A stretch of DNA of 64,000 nt from PALSA-243 sp049522755 (GTDB lineage: Bacteria > Acidobacteriota > Terriglobia > Bryobacterales > Bryobacteraceae): the NCBI GenBank assembly GCA_049522755.1, contig JBEKNN010000011.1, positions 4,282 to 68,281 of the forward strand, given 5' to 3'. Under the pieces are notes generated by a model. It searched no databases, was not told the DNA's origin, and worked only from the letters and a program-made list of their open reading frames with translations. Shown here in pieces: positions 18,584-27,248 of the stretch. The position numbers and the translations under genes are program-made. Numbering within the stretch: position 1 is the stretch's first letter; the number at the start of each line of letters is the position of its first letter.

Positions 18584-18629
18584 AGAGCGGGTCCAGGGGG
18601 ACCCGCGCAGACCAGGGAGTCTGTCCTAC
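18584..18629 (-). repeat. GTAGG-type palindromic repeat, copy 2 (supplies a stop)
   Basis: A 46-bp element near-identical to 14771-14816 in the same orientation. On the minus strand it begins GTAGGACAGACTCCC and ends with the GGGTCC/GGACCC palindrome. Its TAG (18628-18626) is the stop codon of the upstream membrane protein gene. Confidence 0.8.
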
Positions 18630-20110
18630 TGTTTCTTGACTACGGGGGCTGCGGGCTGCTTCCGCAACTGATCGAAGTATTGCTGCACGTAAGGCTGCAG
18701 CGCTACGGGGATCTCGTCGCGATCAATCTCGGCGCCGGTTTGCGAGTGTTCCGCGCCGCTCTTCACGTAGGCCGTGTGCAGTTGCTGGCTGGTGGTTTGC
18801 ACTTCCACCGTCGCCTCGCCGGTGACCGCGGCCGAGCGCTTGCCGATCAGTTCGCTGATCTTGCCCATCGCAGCCAGTTGCTCAGCCTGACGAATTTCCT
18901 TGCTGCCGTCCTCGCTGCCAACGCCGCTGCCGGGCTGCTTGGTGGCTTGCTGCGATTTGTCCTGGCCCGACCCCTTACCCTGCGAATCCTGCCCATCCTT
19001 CTGAGCGTCGCCGCTCTGGCCCTGCTGCTCGTCGGCCTGCTGCGAGCCGTTCTGCTGCCCGTCCTTCGACTGCTGCGATTTGCCGTCCTGCTTTCCCGCG
19101 CCTTGCTTGGAATTCTGATTGGGCGATTGCTGCGGCGGCGTGGAGCCATTCTGCGGCTGCGGCTTCACCTTCGAGAGCAGGTTCTCGGCGAAATCCTTGA
19201 GCTTGCTCATCAGGCTGCCGCTCTCGCCGGAGCTATTCGACTGCTGCTTGCCGTCGGCCTGCTTATCCTGATTGCTTTTGTCCTGGCCCTGCGGACTGGA
19301 ATTGGCCTGTCCGCTATCCTGCTGGTCGTGGTCGTCGGATTGTTGATTCTGCGCGTCGCCGTCCTGATTCTGGGGGTCGCCGGACTGCTTCTTGCCGTCG
19401 TCCTTGGAGGCGCCGTTTTTCTCCGCATCCGGTTGATCGCCCTGCTGCCCAGGGTCGTCGGACTTAACGTCCTGCTGGCCTGGACCTTTCCGATCCTGAT
19501 CCGCGGCGGTATCCGCACTGTCGTCCGGATTATCGTAGGGCTGCGGAACGCGCCGCATGTTGTCCGCAGTCTCCTTGCTGTCGCGGGGCGAAAACTGCTC
19601 CTGGATCATTCGCGCAAGGGGAACCCGCAGATCGAGCCGCTTGTTCAACCCGTAACGCAGGGCGAACAGGCTGGAAGCCACCAGCGCCAGCGCCGCCACA
19701 ATGTAGGCCGAGCGGGGCAGGCGGTAGGGAATGGCCTGACGCAAATCGACCTGGGTTGCGGCGCGCTCGGCGCTCTCACGCTGGCTGCGAACCACTTCCG
19801 GCGCGTCCGGCTGCGCATCCGCCTTTGCGGAGAAATACACGGCCGTGGAAAGCGTGTCCGCAAGCGCCATGCGATGGTCGACAATCTGCGCGGCGCGATA
19901 GGAGGACGGCTGCCGCCGGTAGGCGCGATAGACACCGGTCGCGATGGCGGCCAGCGGAATCAACGCAGCCCAATACCAGTTCAGCACCTCGGTCCCCAAC
20001 AGCAGCAAAACGATGAATGCAGCCAAGCCCGCGGAGAACGCATTGGCCCCTTGGGACATCAACTCCTGGTTCAGAAAGCGCCGCCTGGCCCGGCGGATTA
20101 ACTCATGCAC
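18626..20110 (-). CDS. Membrane protein with long Gln/Asp/Ser-rich region
   Basis: 494 residues; family not recognised. Two hydrophobic spans occur early (AGLAAFIVLLLLGTEV with WAALIPLAAIATGVY, about 28-63), and a third at about 153-170 (AYIVAALALVASSLFALRYG). From about 200 to 400 the chain is low-complexity, dominated by Q, D, S, G, K and N. A folded-looking tail follows (RQAEQLAAMGKISELIGKRS; VEVQTTSQQLHTAYV). The layout resembles large membrane proteins seen beside MoxR/DUF58 genes, but none are adjacent. Likely cell envelope. Divergent from the NtrC-like gene. A same-length antisense frame is a by-product of codon bias. Confidence 0.82.
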   Translation of the reverse strand: MHELIRRARRRFLNQELMSQGANAFSAGLAAFIVLLLLGTEVLNWYWAALIPLAAIATGVYRAYRRQPSSYRAAQIVDHRMALADTLSTAVYFSAKADAQPDAPEVVRSQRESAERAATQVDLRQAIPYRLPRSAYIVAALALVASSLFALRYGLNKRLDLRVPLARMIQEQFSPRDSKETADNMRRVPQPYDNPDDSADTAADQDRKGPGQQDVKSDDPGQQGDQPDAEKNGASKDDGKKQSGDPQNQDGDAQNQQSDDHDQQDSGQANSSPQGQDKSNQDKQADGKQQSNSSGESGSLMSKLKDFAENLLSKVKPQPQNGSTPPQQSPNQNSKQGAGKQDGKSQQSKDGQQNGSQQADEQQGQSGDAQKDGQDSQGKGSGQDKSQQATKQPGSGVGSEDGSKEIRQAEQLAAMGKISELIGKRSAAVTGEATVEVQTTSQQLHTAYVKSGAEHSQTGAEIDRDEIPVALQPYVQQYFDQLRKQPAAPVVKKQ

Positions 20111-20311
20111 AGTTCCCCTCGTGCGATTGCATACAAACAGTGGTTGGACGAAACAAATTCAGATGTAGCTCTAATACTAGCATTTTCAGGTGAAAACGAA
20201 CGGTTCCGGTGCGCAACAATCCGCGTTGGCATGACCCGTGCAAACGATGTGCCAAGCGGGTCGCATAGCCTTACAATAATAAGTATAGCCCGCCTGGCAG
20301 AGGAAAAATAC

Positions 20312-21781
20312 TTGAACCAGCCCCTAAAAGTTCTCATTGTGGACGACGAACCCAGCCAGCGGAGCGGCCTTGCAGCCATGGTTTCCGCGTGGGGGATGAC
20401 GGCGCAGATGGCCAGCGATGGCGAGGACGCTCTGGTGCAACTGGCCGTGTTTCCCGCCGATGTGATTATCACCGACCTCAATATGCCGGGGCTCGATGGC
20501 TTCGGTTTCCTGCAGCGCCTGCGCGATTCCGGCGATATGCCGCCGGCGATCGTGCTCACGGCGTATGGCAACATCGAGACCGCCGTGAAGACCGTGCATG
20601 AATTAGGCGCGTACTGGTTTTTGGAGAAGCCTATTCAGCCGGCCACTCTCGAGGTGCTGTTGCGGCGCGCCGGCAGCCACGCCGGATTGCGCGCGCAGAA
20701 CCGCAACCTGGAGCGCCAGTTGGTCTACAAAGGCGCGTTGGGCGAGATGGTGGGCACGTCGCCCAAGATGCAGGAAATTTTTGCACTGTTGCAACAGGCG
20801 GGTCCGAGCAAAGCGTGCGTACTGATCACCGGCGAGAGCGGCACGGGAAAAGAGCTGGTGGCGCGCACGGTTCACGCGCTTAGTCCGCGGCGCCAGGGGC
20901 CGTTCTTCGCCATCAACTGCGCGGCGCTGCCGGAATCGTTGATCGAGAGCGAATTGTTCGGCCACGAGAAAGGTTCGTTCACCGGGGCCTCCGAGCGCCG
21001 GGCCGGGTGCTTCGAGGTAGCCCAACACGGCACGCTGCTGCTGGATGAGATCGGCGAGATGCCTCTGCAGACGCAAGCCAAGCTGCTGCGCATTCTGGAA
21101 GACTCCAAGGTGCGCCGCCTGGGCGGCAAGACGGAATTCGAAGTGGATGTGCGCGTGATCGCGGCCACGAATAAGATTCCGGACGAGGCGGTGCGCGGCG
21201 GACATTTGCGCGAGGATTTGTTTTACCGGCTGAACGTGTTTCACATCCATTTACCGGCCTTGCGCGAGCGCAAGGAGGATCTGCAGCCGATCGCCGAGGC
21301 GCTCATCGGCGATTTGAATCGCAAGCACGATTGCCGCGTGGTGGAAATCTCCGCGGTGGTGATGGACGCGCTGCGCCGGCACGACTGGCCGGGCAATGTG
21401 CGCGAGTTACGGAACGTACTCGAACGCGCGGTGATTCTGGCCGGTGAAGGGTCGATCGAAATGAAGCATTTGCCGGCGTTTCTTCAGTCGCGTCCCGCGG
21501 CGGCTGTGATGGTCACAGCAGCGCCTGCGGCTGTCGCTCCCGCGGCCGTCCTTCCCGCGCCGGAGGACGATGGCGCGATCCGGTTCACGGTGGGGACAAC
21601 CGTGGAAGAGGCGGAGAGAGGCTTGATTCTGCGAACGCTGGAACATACGCGCAACAATAAGACGCGCGCGGCGGAGATTCTAGGGATCAGCCTGAAGACG
21701 CTTCACAATAAATTGAAGGAGTACGGGGGAAAAAGCGGCACGGACGATCGGTTTATGTCGTCTGTCTCCGGCGAGGCCTGA
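20312..21781 (+). CDS. Sigma-54-dependent response regulator (NtrC family)
   Basis: 489 residues from TTG 20312, preceded by AGAGGAAAA; the upstream extension to 20105 is not family-like. Receiver domain with phospho-acceptor D55 (TDLNMPG) and LEKP; AAA+ domain with Walker A GESGTGKE (174-181), the sigma-54 contact loop GSFTGA (221-226, normally GAFTGA) and LLDEIGEM; an Ala/Pro linker; and a Fis-type helix-turn-helix (NKTRAAEILGISLKTLHNKL). It activates RNA polymerase-sigma54 on signal from a histidine kinase, which is not adjacent. Convergent with the NarL-type gene. Confidence 0.94.
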   Translation: MNQPLKVLIVDDEPSQRSGLAAMVSAWGMTAQMASDGEDALVQLAVFPADVIITDLNMPGLDGFGFLQRLRDSGDMPPAIVLTAYGNIETAVKTVHELGAYWFLEKPIQPATLEVLLRRAGSHAGLRAQNRNLERQLVYKGALGEMVGTSPKMQEIFALLQQAGPSKACVLITGESGTGKELVARTVHALSPRRQGPFFAINCAALPESLIESELFGHEKGSFTGASERRAGCFEVAQHGTLLLDEIGEMPLQTQAKLLRILEDSKVRRLGGKTEFEVDVRVIAATNKIPDEAVRGGHLREDLFYRLNVFHIHLPALRERKEDLQPIAEALIGDLNRKHDCRVVEISAVVMDALRRHDWPGNVRELRNVLERAVILAGEGSIEMKHLPAFLQSRPAAAVMVTAAPAAVAPAAVLPAPEDDGAIRFTVGTTVEEAERGLILRTLEHTRNNKTRAAEILGISLKTLHNKLKEYGGKSGTDDRFMSSVSGEA

Positions 21782-21785
21782 CCGG

Positions 21786-21810
21786 GTCGCCCCCCCGGCC
21801 TTCCGGCCGG
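21786..21810. terminator. Possible hairpin between convergent regulator genes
   Basis: CCGGCC and GGCCGG around a TTCC loop lie between the stops of the NtrC-like and NarL-like genes. There is no T-run, so a factor-independent terminator is only tentative. Confidence 0.35.
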
Positions 21811-21839
21811 TTGGCAAGCTGAAGCATACCCCACCTTGG

Positions 21840-22580
21840 TCAGCGTCCCGTGTGCAGGTTGTTGTGGATGGCGTAGAGCGCCAGTTCGAGGCGGTCGGAA
21901 ACGCCCAACTTATCGAAGATGTTGTGCAGGTGGTTTTTTACCGTCTGCTCGCTGATGAACATCTTTTCGGCCATTTCCTTATTCTTGAAGCCCTGCGCCA
22001 CCAGCGCCACAATCTCGCGCTCGCGCTGGCTCAAGGGAGAGCGCTCGCGCTCGCGCACGGAAGCGGCCGGCTGAGACGGCAGCGTGGGCGGTTCGTCATT
22101 GGCCACAAACTGGCGAATTACCGCGGCCGTGGTGTGGGAATCGAGCCAGATTTCGCCCGCGTGTACTTTGCGGATGCTCTTGATCAACAGCTCCGTCGCG
22201 GTCTGCTTCAGGACGATGCCGGAGGTCCCCAGCTTCATCGCTTGAACGAATTCGTTTTTATCGTCGGATGCGGTTAAGACGATCACGCGCGTCTTGTTCT
22301 TGGCGGCTTGCAGGCGTTGCAGCGTGCCCAGCCCGTCGAGGCCCGGCATTTTGAGATCGAGCAGAAGCACGTCCGGCTCGTGTTGCTGCAAGACATCGAG
22401 AACCTGGCGCCCATCGGAGGCCTGGGCCACCACCTCGAAATCGTCTTCAAGGGCCAGGAGCTTGCAAAGACCGTCGCGGAAAATCGGATGGTCGTCGGCG
22501 ACAACGATGCGAATCTTCGGCTTTACGGGCGCTTCGGACCCGGATCCGGGTCCATTCAATGCGGCGTTGTTCTCAGCCAT
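21840..22580 (-). CDS. NarL/FixJ-type response regulator
   Basis: 246 residues. Receiver domain with acidic pair DD (29-30) and phospho-acceptor D75 (LLLDLKMPG). A linker precedes a LuxR-type helix-turn-helix (LSQREREIVALVAQGFKNKE, then ISEQTVKNHLHNIFDKLGV). A ~20-residue unstructured N-terminus precedes the receiver. The partner kinase is not in the window. Divergent from the TrmB-like gene across about 245 bp. Confidence 0.94.
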   Translation of the reverse strand: MAENNAALNGPGSGSEAPVKPKIRIVVADDHPIFRDGLCKLLALEDDFEVVAQASDGRQVLDVLQQHEPDVLLLDLKMPGLDGLGTLQRLQAAKNKTRVIVLTASDDKNEFVQAMKLGTSGIVLKQTATELLIKSIRKVHAGEIWLDSHTTAAVIRQFVANDEPPTLPSQPAASVRERERSPLSQREREIVALVAQGFKNKEMAEKMFISEQTVKNHLHNIFDKLGVSDRLELALYAIHNNLHTGR

Positions 22581-22824
22581 ACACTTCCTGGCGGCTTTTC
22601 TATCTCTACCTTCTCTACTCTAATTGTAGAGTTCCACTAGTACCAAGTCAAATTTCAAAACCGGACCGGCTAAGGTATTGACCTGAACTCGTGAGTTCCT
22701 CCCGTTGCCATTCCGCGCTAATCCGTCTGCACATTGTAGCGCAACCGCGAGCCTGCGCAACCCTCTGTTTTACCCCCGTTTTCCTTGAACTTTTGCGGCA
22801 GGCTTTTGATAAGGTGATAAGAAC

Positions 22825-23643
22825 ATGAGCGAAGAACTGGCGGAAGTGGACTTTCAGCGCTACTGGCGCCGCCTGCAACAACTGGGTTTGAACGCGTATG
22901 AATCGCGATCGTATCTGGTGCTCCTGGGCCATCCCAAATTCAAAGCCCTGGAGTTGGCGGCGCGCGCGCACGTACCGCGCCAGAAGATCTATGAAGTTCT
23001 GGACAGCCTGGTGGAGAAGGGTTTCGCGCAAGTGGTACAGGAAAAGACCAAGTTATTCTCGGCGGTGGAGCCGAGCCTGGCTATTCCCGGATACCTGGGC
23101 CGCAAGCGGCAGGTGCTGGAGCAGGAGTTGGCCGACAATGGCCGCGCCGGGGTGTCGCTGATCGACGACCTGAAAAATCTGTACTCGGAGGGGCAAGGCG
23201 GCCGCGGCACTCTCGATTTTCTGCGAATCGTAACCGAACCTGCGCAGACCGGGGCCGAGTATCGCCGCATGTTGTCGGAGGTGAGGCAGGAATACGTGGA
23301 GTTTTCGCGCCCTCCTTATGCGGTGGATCCGCTGGATGAAAAACTGGTAAGACAGGCGCGGGCCGGCGGCGTGAACTGCCGGTTGCTACTGGAAGCTGTG
23401 TCGCTCGACGAAAGCCACCGCAATCGATTGAACGATTACGTGGCTGCGGGCATCGAAGTGCGCATAGCGGAATCGCTGCCCATGAAGCTGGCGCTGTTCG
23501 ATTGCCAGCACGGGATGATCGCGCTGCTGGACCCGGTGATCACGCGTCCCTCGTGGACGGCGGTGGTATTCCACCATGAGGGAATGGGCGAAGCTATGAA
23601 GGGGCTGTTCGAGGACCATTGGCGGCGCGGCAAGGCTTTGTAA
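22825..23643 (+). CDS. TrmB-family transcriptional regulator
   Basis: 272 residues. An N-terminal winged helix (LQQLGLNAYESRSYLVLLG, then ALELAARAHVPRQKIYEVLD, SLVEKGFAQVV) is typical of TrmB/Sugar-specific regulators. A coiled linker follows, then a PLD-like effector domain (GGVNCRLLLEAVSLDE; AGIEVRIAESLPMKLALFD). Effector unknown. No target operon is adjacent. Confidence 0.85.
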   Translation: MSEELAEVDFQRYWRRLQQLGLNAYESRSYLVLLGHPKFKALELAARAHVPRQKIYEVLDSLVEKGFAQVVQEKTKLFSAVEPSLAIPGYLGRKRQVLEQELADNGRAGVSLIDDLKNLYSEGQGGRGTLDFLRIVTEPAQTGAEYRRMLSEVRQEYVEFSRPPYAVDPLDEKLVRQARAGGVNCRLLLEAVSLDESHRNRLNDYVAAGIEVRIAESLPMKLALFDCQHGMIALLDPVITRPSWTAVVFHHEGMGEAMKGLFEDHWRRGKAL

Positions 23644-23754
23644 GTTGCCAGGTTCGAGTAAGTGGCGAGATGTTCGTTGCGTATGTTAGCGTGGTGTCCA
23701 AGAATTGGCTAGATGAATCGAATTAGGCAGCTCGGGAAAATTCCGAGTTTTCTT

Positions 23755-23874
23755 ATCCGCGTTCATCGGCGTTCATCGGCGTTCATCGGCGGCTAATGAT
23801 AATTCTGAGAGCTTTCGGTCTATGACGGCATAGAACCGATATATGGCCGCCGATGAACGCCGATGAACGCGGAT
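23755..23874. repeat. Inverted repeat built of GTTCATCGGC units
   Basis: The left side (23755-23796) has three tandem GTTCATCGGC units after ATCCGC. The right side (23845-23874) is the reverse complement with two units (GATGAACGCC), ending GCGGAT. The arms can form a long stem with a loop of about 50 bp. A further diverged copy is at 63640-63670. Confidence 0.85.
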
Positions 23875-23888
23875 TTTGATTTGTTGAC

Positions 23889-24103
23889 CGAGCGCGCGTG
23901 CTCGGCGCTATCTTTGAGGTTTCCAATACGCTTGGCTGCGGATTCCTCGAAAAAGTCTATGAGCGCGCGCCGGTGAAAACACCGCGCAGTGCCTCAACTA
24001 TCTGCGAGCCTCCGGCGTGACTCTCTGCCTTCTGGTCAATTTTCAGAAGCCCAAAGTCGAGTGGAAGCGTATTGTCCACCTATTCGAGATTCCTGAGCCG
24101 TAA
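23889..24103 (+). pseudogene. GxxExxY protein, internally deleted
   Basis: Two separated frames fit the GxxExxY (PD-(D/E)XK-like) family. First is LGAIFEVSNTLGCGFLEKVY (23901-23960), with the AIFEV and GFLEKVYE motif. Then, in another frame from 23972, comes NTAQCLNYLRASGVTLCLLV, NFQKPKVEWKRIVH and a TAA at 24101. About 60 central residues are missing, so the gene is dead. It follows the GTTCATCGGC inverted repeat. Confidence 0.8.
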
Positions 24104-24154
24104 GTCGCCAGCCGCGGGCGGGTAGAACTGTCTGGTTATTTTGCAGACACTACA

Positions 24155-24589
24155 CTAGCGGATGACGCCGATCCGGTGGAAACCTTCGTCGAGTGACGGC
24201 GCCTGGAGCTTGCCGGCCAGCTTGAGCATGGCTTCCTCCGGGACCACTCGCTGCCGCTGCGCGTTGCGCGCCATGCACACATCGAGCGGCACGTCGAAAA
24301 AAAGAGCCTCGATCTCGCAGCCGAAGCGTTGGGCAATTTTGACATACGGGCGGCGTTCGTCCGGAGTGAGATTAGTCGCGTCGATGTAAGTCGCCAGGCG
24401 CCCTGCGGCTATCCTCTGACGCAAGAGATAGCGAAGAGTCTGGAAGACGCGGTGGTTGATGGTCTGATCGGTTTCGTCGTCGGCCAACAGGCGCCGGATG
24501 GCGTCGGATGAGAGTCCGGTGACGCCGAGGCGCGCGAGGTAAGTCGACTTTCCCGATCCTGGCAGGCCGACCAGGACTACGATACGCAT
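24155..24589 (-). CDS. P-loop kinase, polynucleotide kinase-like
   Basis: 144 residues from ATG 24589 (MRIVVLVGLPGSGKSTYLAR). Walker A is GLPGSGKST; further PNK-like features are LSSDAIRRLLADDETDQ, YIDATNLTPDERRPYVKIA and VPLDVCMARNAQRQRVVPEE (phosphate-contacting Arg residues). It may phosphorylate a nucleic-acid end or a small molecule; the substrate is unknown. One base separates it from the permease stop, so it is the last gene of the export operon. Confidence 0.85.
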   Translation of the reverse strand: MRIVVLVGLPGSGKSTYLARLGVTGLSSDAIRRLLADDETDQTINHRVFQTLRYLLRQRIAAGRLATYIDATNLTPDERRPYVKIAQRFGCEIEALFFDVPLDVCMARNAQRQRVVPEEAMLKLAGKLQAPSLDEGFHRIGVIR

Positions 24590-24590
24590 G

Positions 24591-25835
24591 TCATTCGTAG
24601 CGTAGCGCGTCGATGGGGTTGATCTGCGAAGCCTTGACCGCCGGATAAATTCCAAAGACGACGCCAACGGCCACGGAGACGCCGAATGCGACGATCACGG
24701 AAGCGGTGGTGACGATGGTTTTCCACTCGGCGGTTTGCGCGATCAGCCAGGCGAGGAAGAAGCCGAAGCCGATGCCGAGCAGACCGCCGCCGACGGAAAT
24801 CAGCACCGATTCGGTGAGGAACTGGCGAACGATGTCGAAGCGGCGCGCGCCGATAGAACGGCGGATGCCGATCTCCCGGGTGCGCTCGAGAACCGTGGCG
24901 AGCACGATGTTCATGATGCCGATTCCGCCGACGAGCAGCGAAATGGCGGCGATGGCGACCATGACGTAAGTGAAGATGGTTTGCGTGCGCTTCTGCTGCG
25001 CCAGCAGGGCGGCGGGAATGGTGACGCTGAAATCCTGAATGTTGTGATGCGTGGAGTTCAGCACCGCGGTCACGACTTTGGCGACCTCGATGCTGTCGGC
25101 ATCGGACTTGAGCCGGAGCTCGATGCCATCCAGGTCGTCCTTGAGGCCGCTGCTCTGGTCCCAAAAGCGGTATTGGAAGGTATTGATGGGGATGTAGACG
25201 ATGTTGTTGATATCCTGCATGGCGCCGCCGGAATTCTGCGATCCGGCCATGAGCTGCTCATGCAGCACGCCTACCACTTCGAGCCACGTATCGTTGACCT
25301 TGACGAACTTGCCGAGGGCGGCGCCGTAGCCGATCAGGTTGACCTTGGCGGTTTCGCCGAGCACGCAGACGGGGGCGCTGGCGGCGTCGTCGGATTCGTC
25401 GAAGAATTTGCCCTCGGCAAGATGCAGGCTGTGGATGATGCTGTAGGCGGGCCGGACGCCGTAAAGCTCGGGTATGTCGCGCGAGGGCTTGGGAAGAACG
25501 CGGGCAGGATGAAGGGAGCGGCGGGCGGATTGGATCTCGAGATCTTCAATGTTGGCCTGGAGGATGCGGGCGTCGCGGTCGGAGAGTCCGGGCGAAGAGC
25601 GGCGGCGCTGTTGCAGCTCCTCCTGGCTGGTGGCGGGGCGCGAATCGATCAGAATATTGCGGACCCCAAGCTGCTCGATAAAACGGAGAGACTCTTCGCG
25701 CGCGCCGGCGCCGATAGCGAGCATGCCGATCACTGAGCCGACGCCGAATACGATGCCCAAGGCGGTCAGCAGCGTGCGGGTTTTCTGGGCGCGCAGGTTG
25801 GCGAAGGCCTGGCCGAAATCCGAAGTGAGGATCAT
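24591..25835 (-). CDS. MacB-type ABC transporter permease
   Basis: 414 residues. N-terminal transmembrane helix (FANLRAQKTRTLLTALGIVF), a large periplasmic MacB-PCD domain (about 45-285), and a C-terminal FtsX-like domain with three helices (VAIAAISLLVGGIGIMNIVL; ERTREIGIRRSIGARRFDI). It works as the membrane part of a mechanotransmitting exporter and needs a MacB-like ATPase, which is not in this cluster. The ATG overlaps the stop of the adaptor gene by 4 nt. Confidence 0.93.
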   Translation of the reverse strand: MILTSDFGQAFANLRAQKTRTLLTALGIVFGVGSVIGMLAIGAGAREESLRFIEQLGVRNILIDSRPATSQEELQQRRRSSPGLSDRDARILQANIEDLEIQSARRSLHPARVLPKPSRDIPELYGVRPAYSIIHSLHLAEGKFFDESDDAASAPVCVLGETAKVNLIGYGAALGKFVKVNDTWLEVVGVLHEQLMAGSQNSGGAMQDINNIVYIPINTFQYRFWDQSSGLKDDLDGIELRLKSDADSIEVAKVVTAVLNSTHHNIQDFSVTIPAALLAQQKRTQTIFTYVMVAIAAISLLVGGIGIMNIVLATVLERTREIGIRRSIGARRFDIVRQFLTESVLISVGGGLLGIGFGFFLAWLIAQTAEWKTIVTTASVIVAFGVSVAVGVVFGIYPAVKASQINPIDALRYE

Positions 25836-27142
25836 TTTTGGAGGGCGTTCATAGCGCCTTGCTGCTGAGCCGCGGACTTAGTCTGCGCGTCGGGGTTAGA
25901 CATAGCCACAACGTCGCCTTCGTTAATACCTTTGAGGACGGCCTGACTCTCGCTGCCGCGCACCAGAGTAACATCGTGGGGCATGAATCCGTGCGGGGTT
26001 TCGAGATAGACGAAGTTATGGCCGTCGCTCTCGAAGAGAGCTTGTGAGGGAACCCATGTTGCGTTATCGAGAGTCTCGACGGTAATCACTAAATTGGAAG
26101 TCATGCCGGGGCGTAACCCGGGGCCGGGCTGGTCAAGGGCGATGCGGGTTTCGAAATGACGGTCCCATGGGTTGCCGGCGGTTCCACCGATGCTCTTGAC
26201 GTGACCGGCGAAGGATTTGCCGGCGAGGGCTACCACAGTTACATTGACTTTCTGCCCTTGAGACAGATGGCCGCGGTCCAGCTCGCCGACATTGGCGCTG
26301 ACTTCCCAGTTCTTCATATCGGGAATCTGCGCGACGGCCATGCCGGGGCGGGCGGTGTCGCCGAGCTGGAACGGGAGTAACTGCATGCCCCAGAAGATAA
26401 TGCCGGCGCTAAAGGTATTGGGAAGGATATTGACATAGCCTCCGCTCTTGGCCTTCAGAGTCATGCTCTCGATGATCTTCTGATTGGACGCGACGGTCAC
26501 CTTGGCCTTGTTGAGCGCGGCGTCCTGGATGGCGATGCCGGCTTCGGAGTTGGCCTTCTTGTTGACTAAATCCTGCTCGGCTTGATGGAGACGATTGTTG
26601 GCGGCCTCGACGGCGAGATCGTTCTGGCGGGCGACGATGGCGGGCAGCAGCGGATTGCGGCGCACTTCCAATTCGGCGAGCTTGAGATCGGACTGAGCTT
26701 GCCGGTATGCCTGCTCGGTCTCTTCCTGAGTGGAGTCGCGCGTGGCTTGAGCCTGAATGACCTGCTGCTCGGCTTCGGCCTGATCGGCTTGCGCCTCGCG
26801 CAGATTGTACTCCTGTTGTGTAGTGTCGAATTCGACGACTGTGTCGCCGGCCGCGACTAACTCACCGGGCTCGCGGAGCTTGGTGATGGTGAGGGCATCG
26901 ACTCCGGCCATGGGAGCGACGAGTGTCTCGGAGTTACCGCCCTGAAGCTCGCCGCGAGCCGCGACGGAGATGATGACGCGGCCGCGCTTGACGCGGGTGG
27001 TGGGGACATCGGTCTTGATTGCCGCCGGAGTGGTTGTGGCGGCTTTCGAGACGTGGAGGACGCCCCAGGCGCCGACGGCGCCGATGAGGGCTAGCAGTGC
27101 GAGGGATAGCAGGATGCGTTTGGCGAAGGAGCGTTTCTTCAT
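25832..27142 (-). CDS. HlyD/RND-type periplasmic adaptor (first from permease)
   Basis: 436 residues. N-terminal anchor helix (RILLSLALLALIGAVGAWGV), a biotinyl-lipoyl-like half domain, a long alpha-hairpin region rich in A/E/Q (about 120-215), a second lipoyl half and beta-barrel domain (VPSQALFESDGHNFVYLETP). It bridges the inner-membrane permease and an outer-membrane channel. It starts just 3' of the 27163-27238 palindrome and overlaps the permease by ATGA. Confidence 0.92.
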   Translation of the reverse strand: MKKRSFAKRILLSLALLALIGAVGAWGVLHVSKAATTTPAAIKTDVPTTRVKRGRVIISVAARGELQGGNSETLVAPMAGVDALTITKLREPGELVAAGDTVVEFDTTQQEYNLREAQADQAEAEQQVIQAQATRDSTQEETEQAYRQAQSDLKLAELEVRRNPLLPAIVARQNDLAVEAANNRLHQAEQDLVNKKANSEAGIAIQDAALNKAKVTVASNQKIIESMTLKAKSGGYVNILPNTFSAGIIFWGMQLLPFQLGDTARPGMAVAQIPDMKNWEVSANVGELDRGHLSQGQKVNVTVVALAGKSFAGHVKSIGGTAGNPWDRHFETRIALDQPGPGLRPGMTSNLVITVETLDNATWVPSQALFESDGHNFVYLETPHGFMPHDVTLVRGSESQAVLKGINEGDVVAMSNPDAQTKSAAQQQGAMNALQK

Positions 27143-27162
27143 ATGCGTCCAGTCCCGAGGCC

Positions 27163-27238
27163 GGTAGCGCCGGCGGTCTTGCCGCCGGTGTTTTGCTTAT
27201 TACCCAAGAAGACCGGCGGCAAGACCGCCGGCGCTACC
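27163..27238. repeat. Perfect 27-bp inverted repeat between adaptor genes
   Basis: Left arm 27163-27189 begins GGTAGCGCCGGCGG. Right arm 27212-27238 is its exact reverse complement and ends CGGCGCTACC, with a 22-bp AT-richer spacer. Each arm is itself a palindrome (CCGGCGG/CCGCCGG), giving a double-hairpin, BIME-like form. It lies in the 106-bp gap inside the operon and could modulate mRNA stability. Confidence 0.85.
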
Positions 27239-27248
27239 GAAGCGGGCA

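Noticed and set aside
18680..20101. 473-codon Leu/Val-rich frame antisense to the Gln-rich protein
   Set aside because: Gln/Asp codons read backward give Leu/Val codons; the minus-strand protein has sensible helices and a ribosome context.
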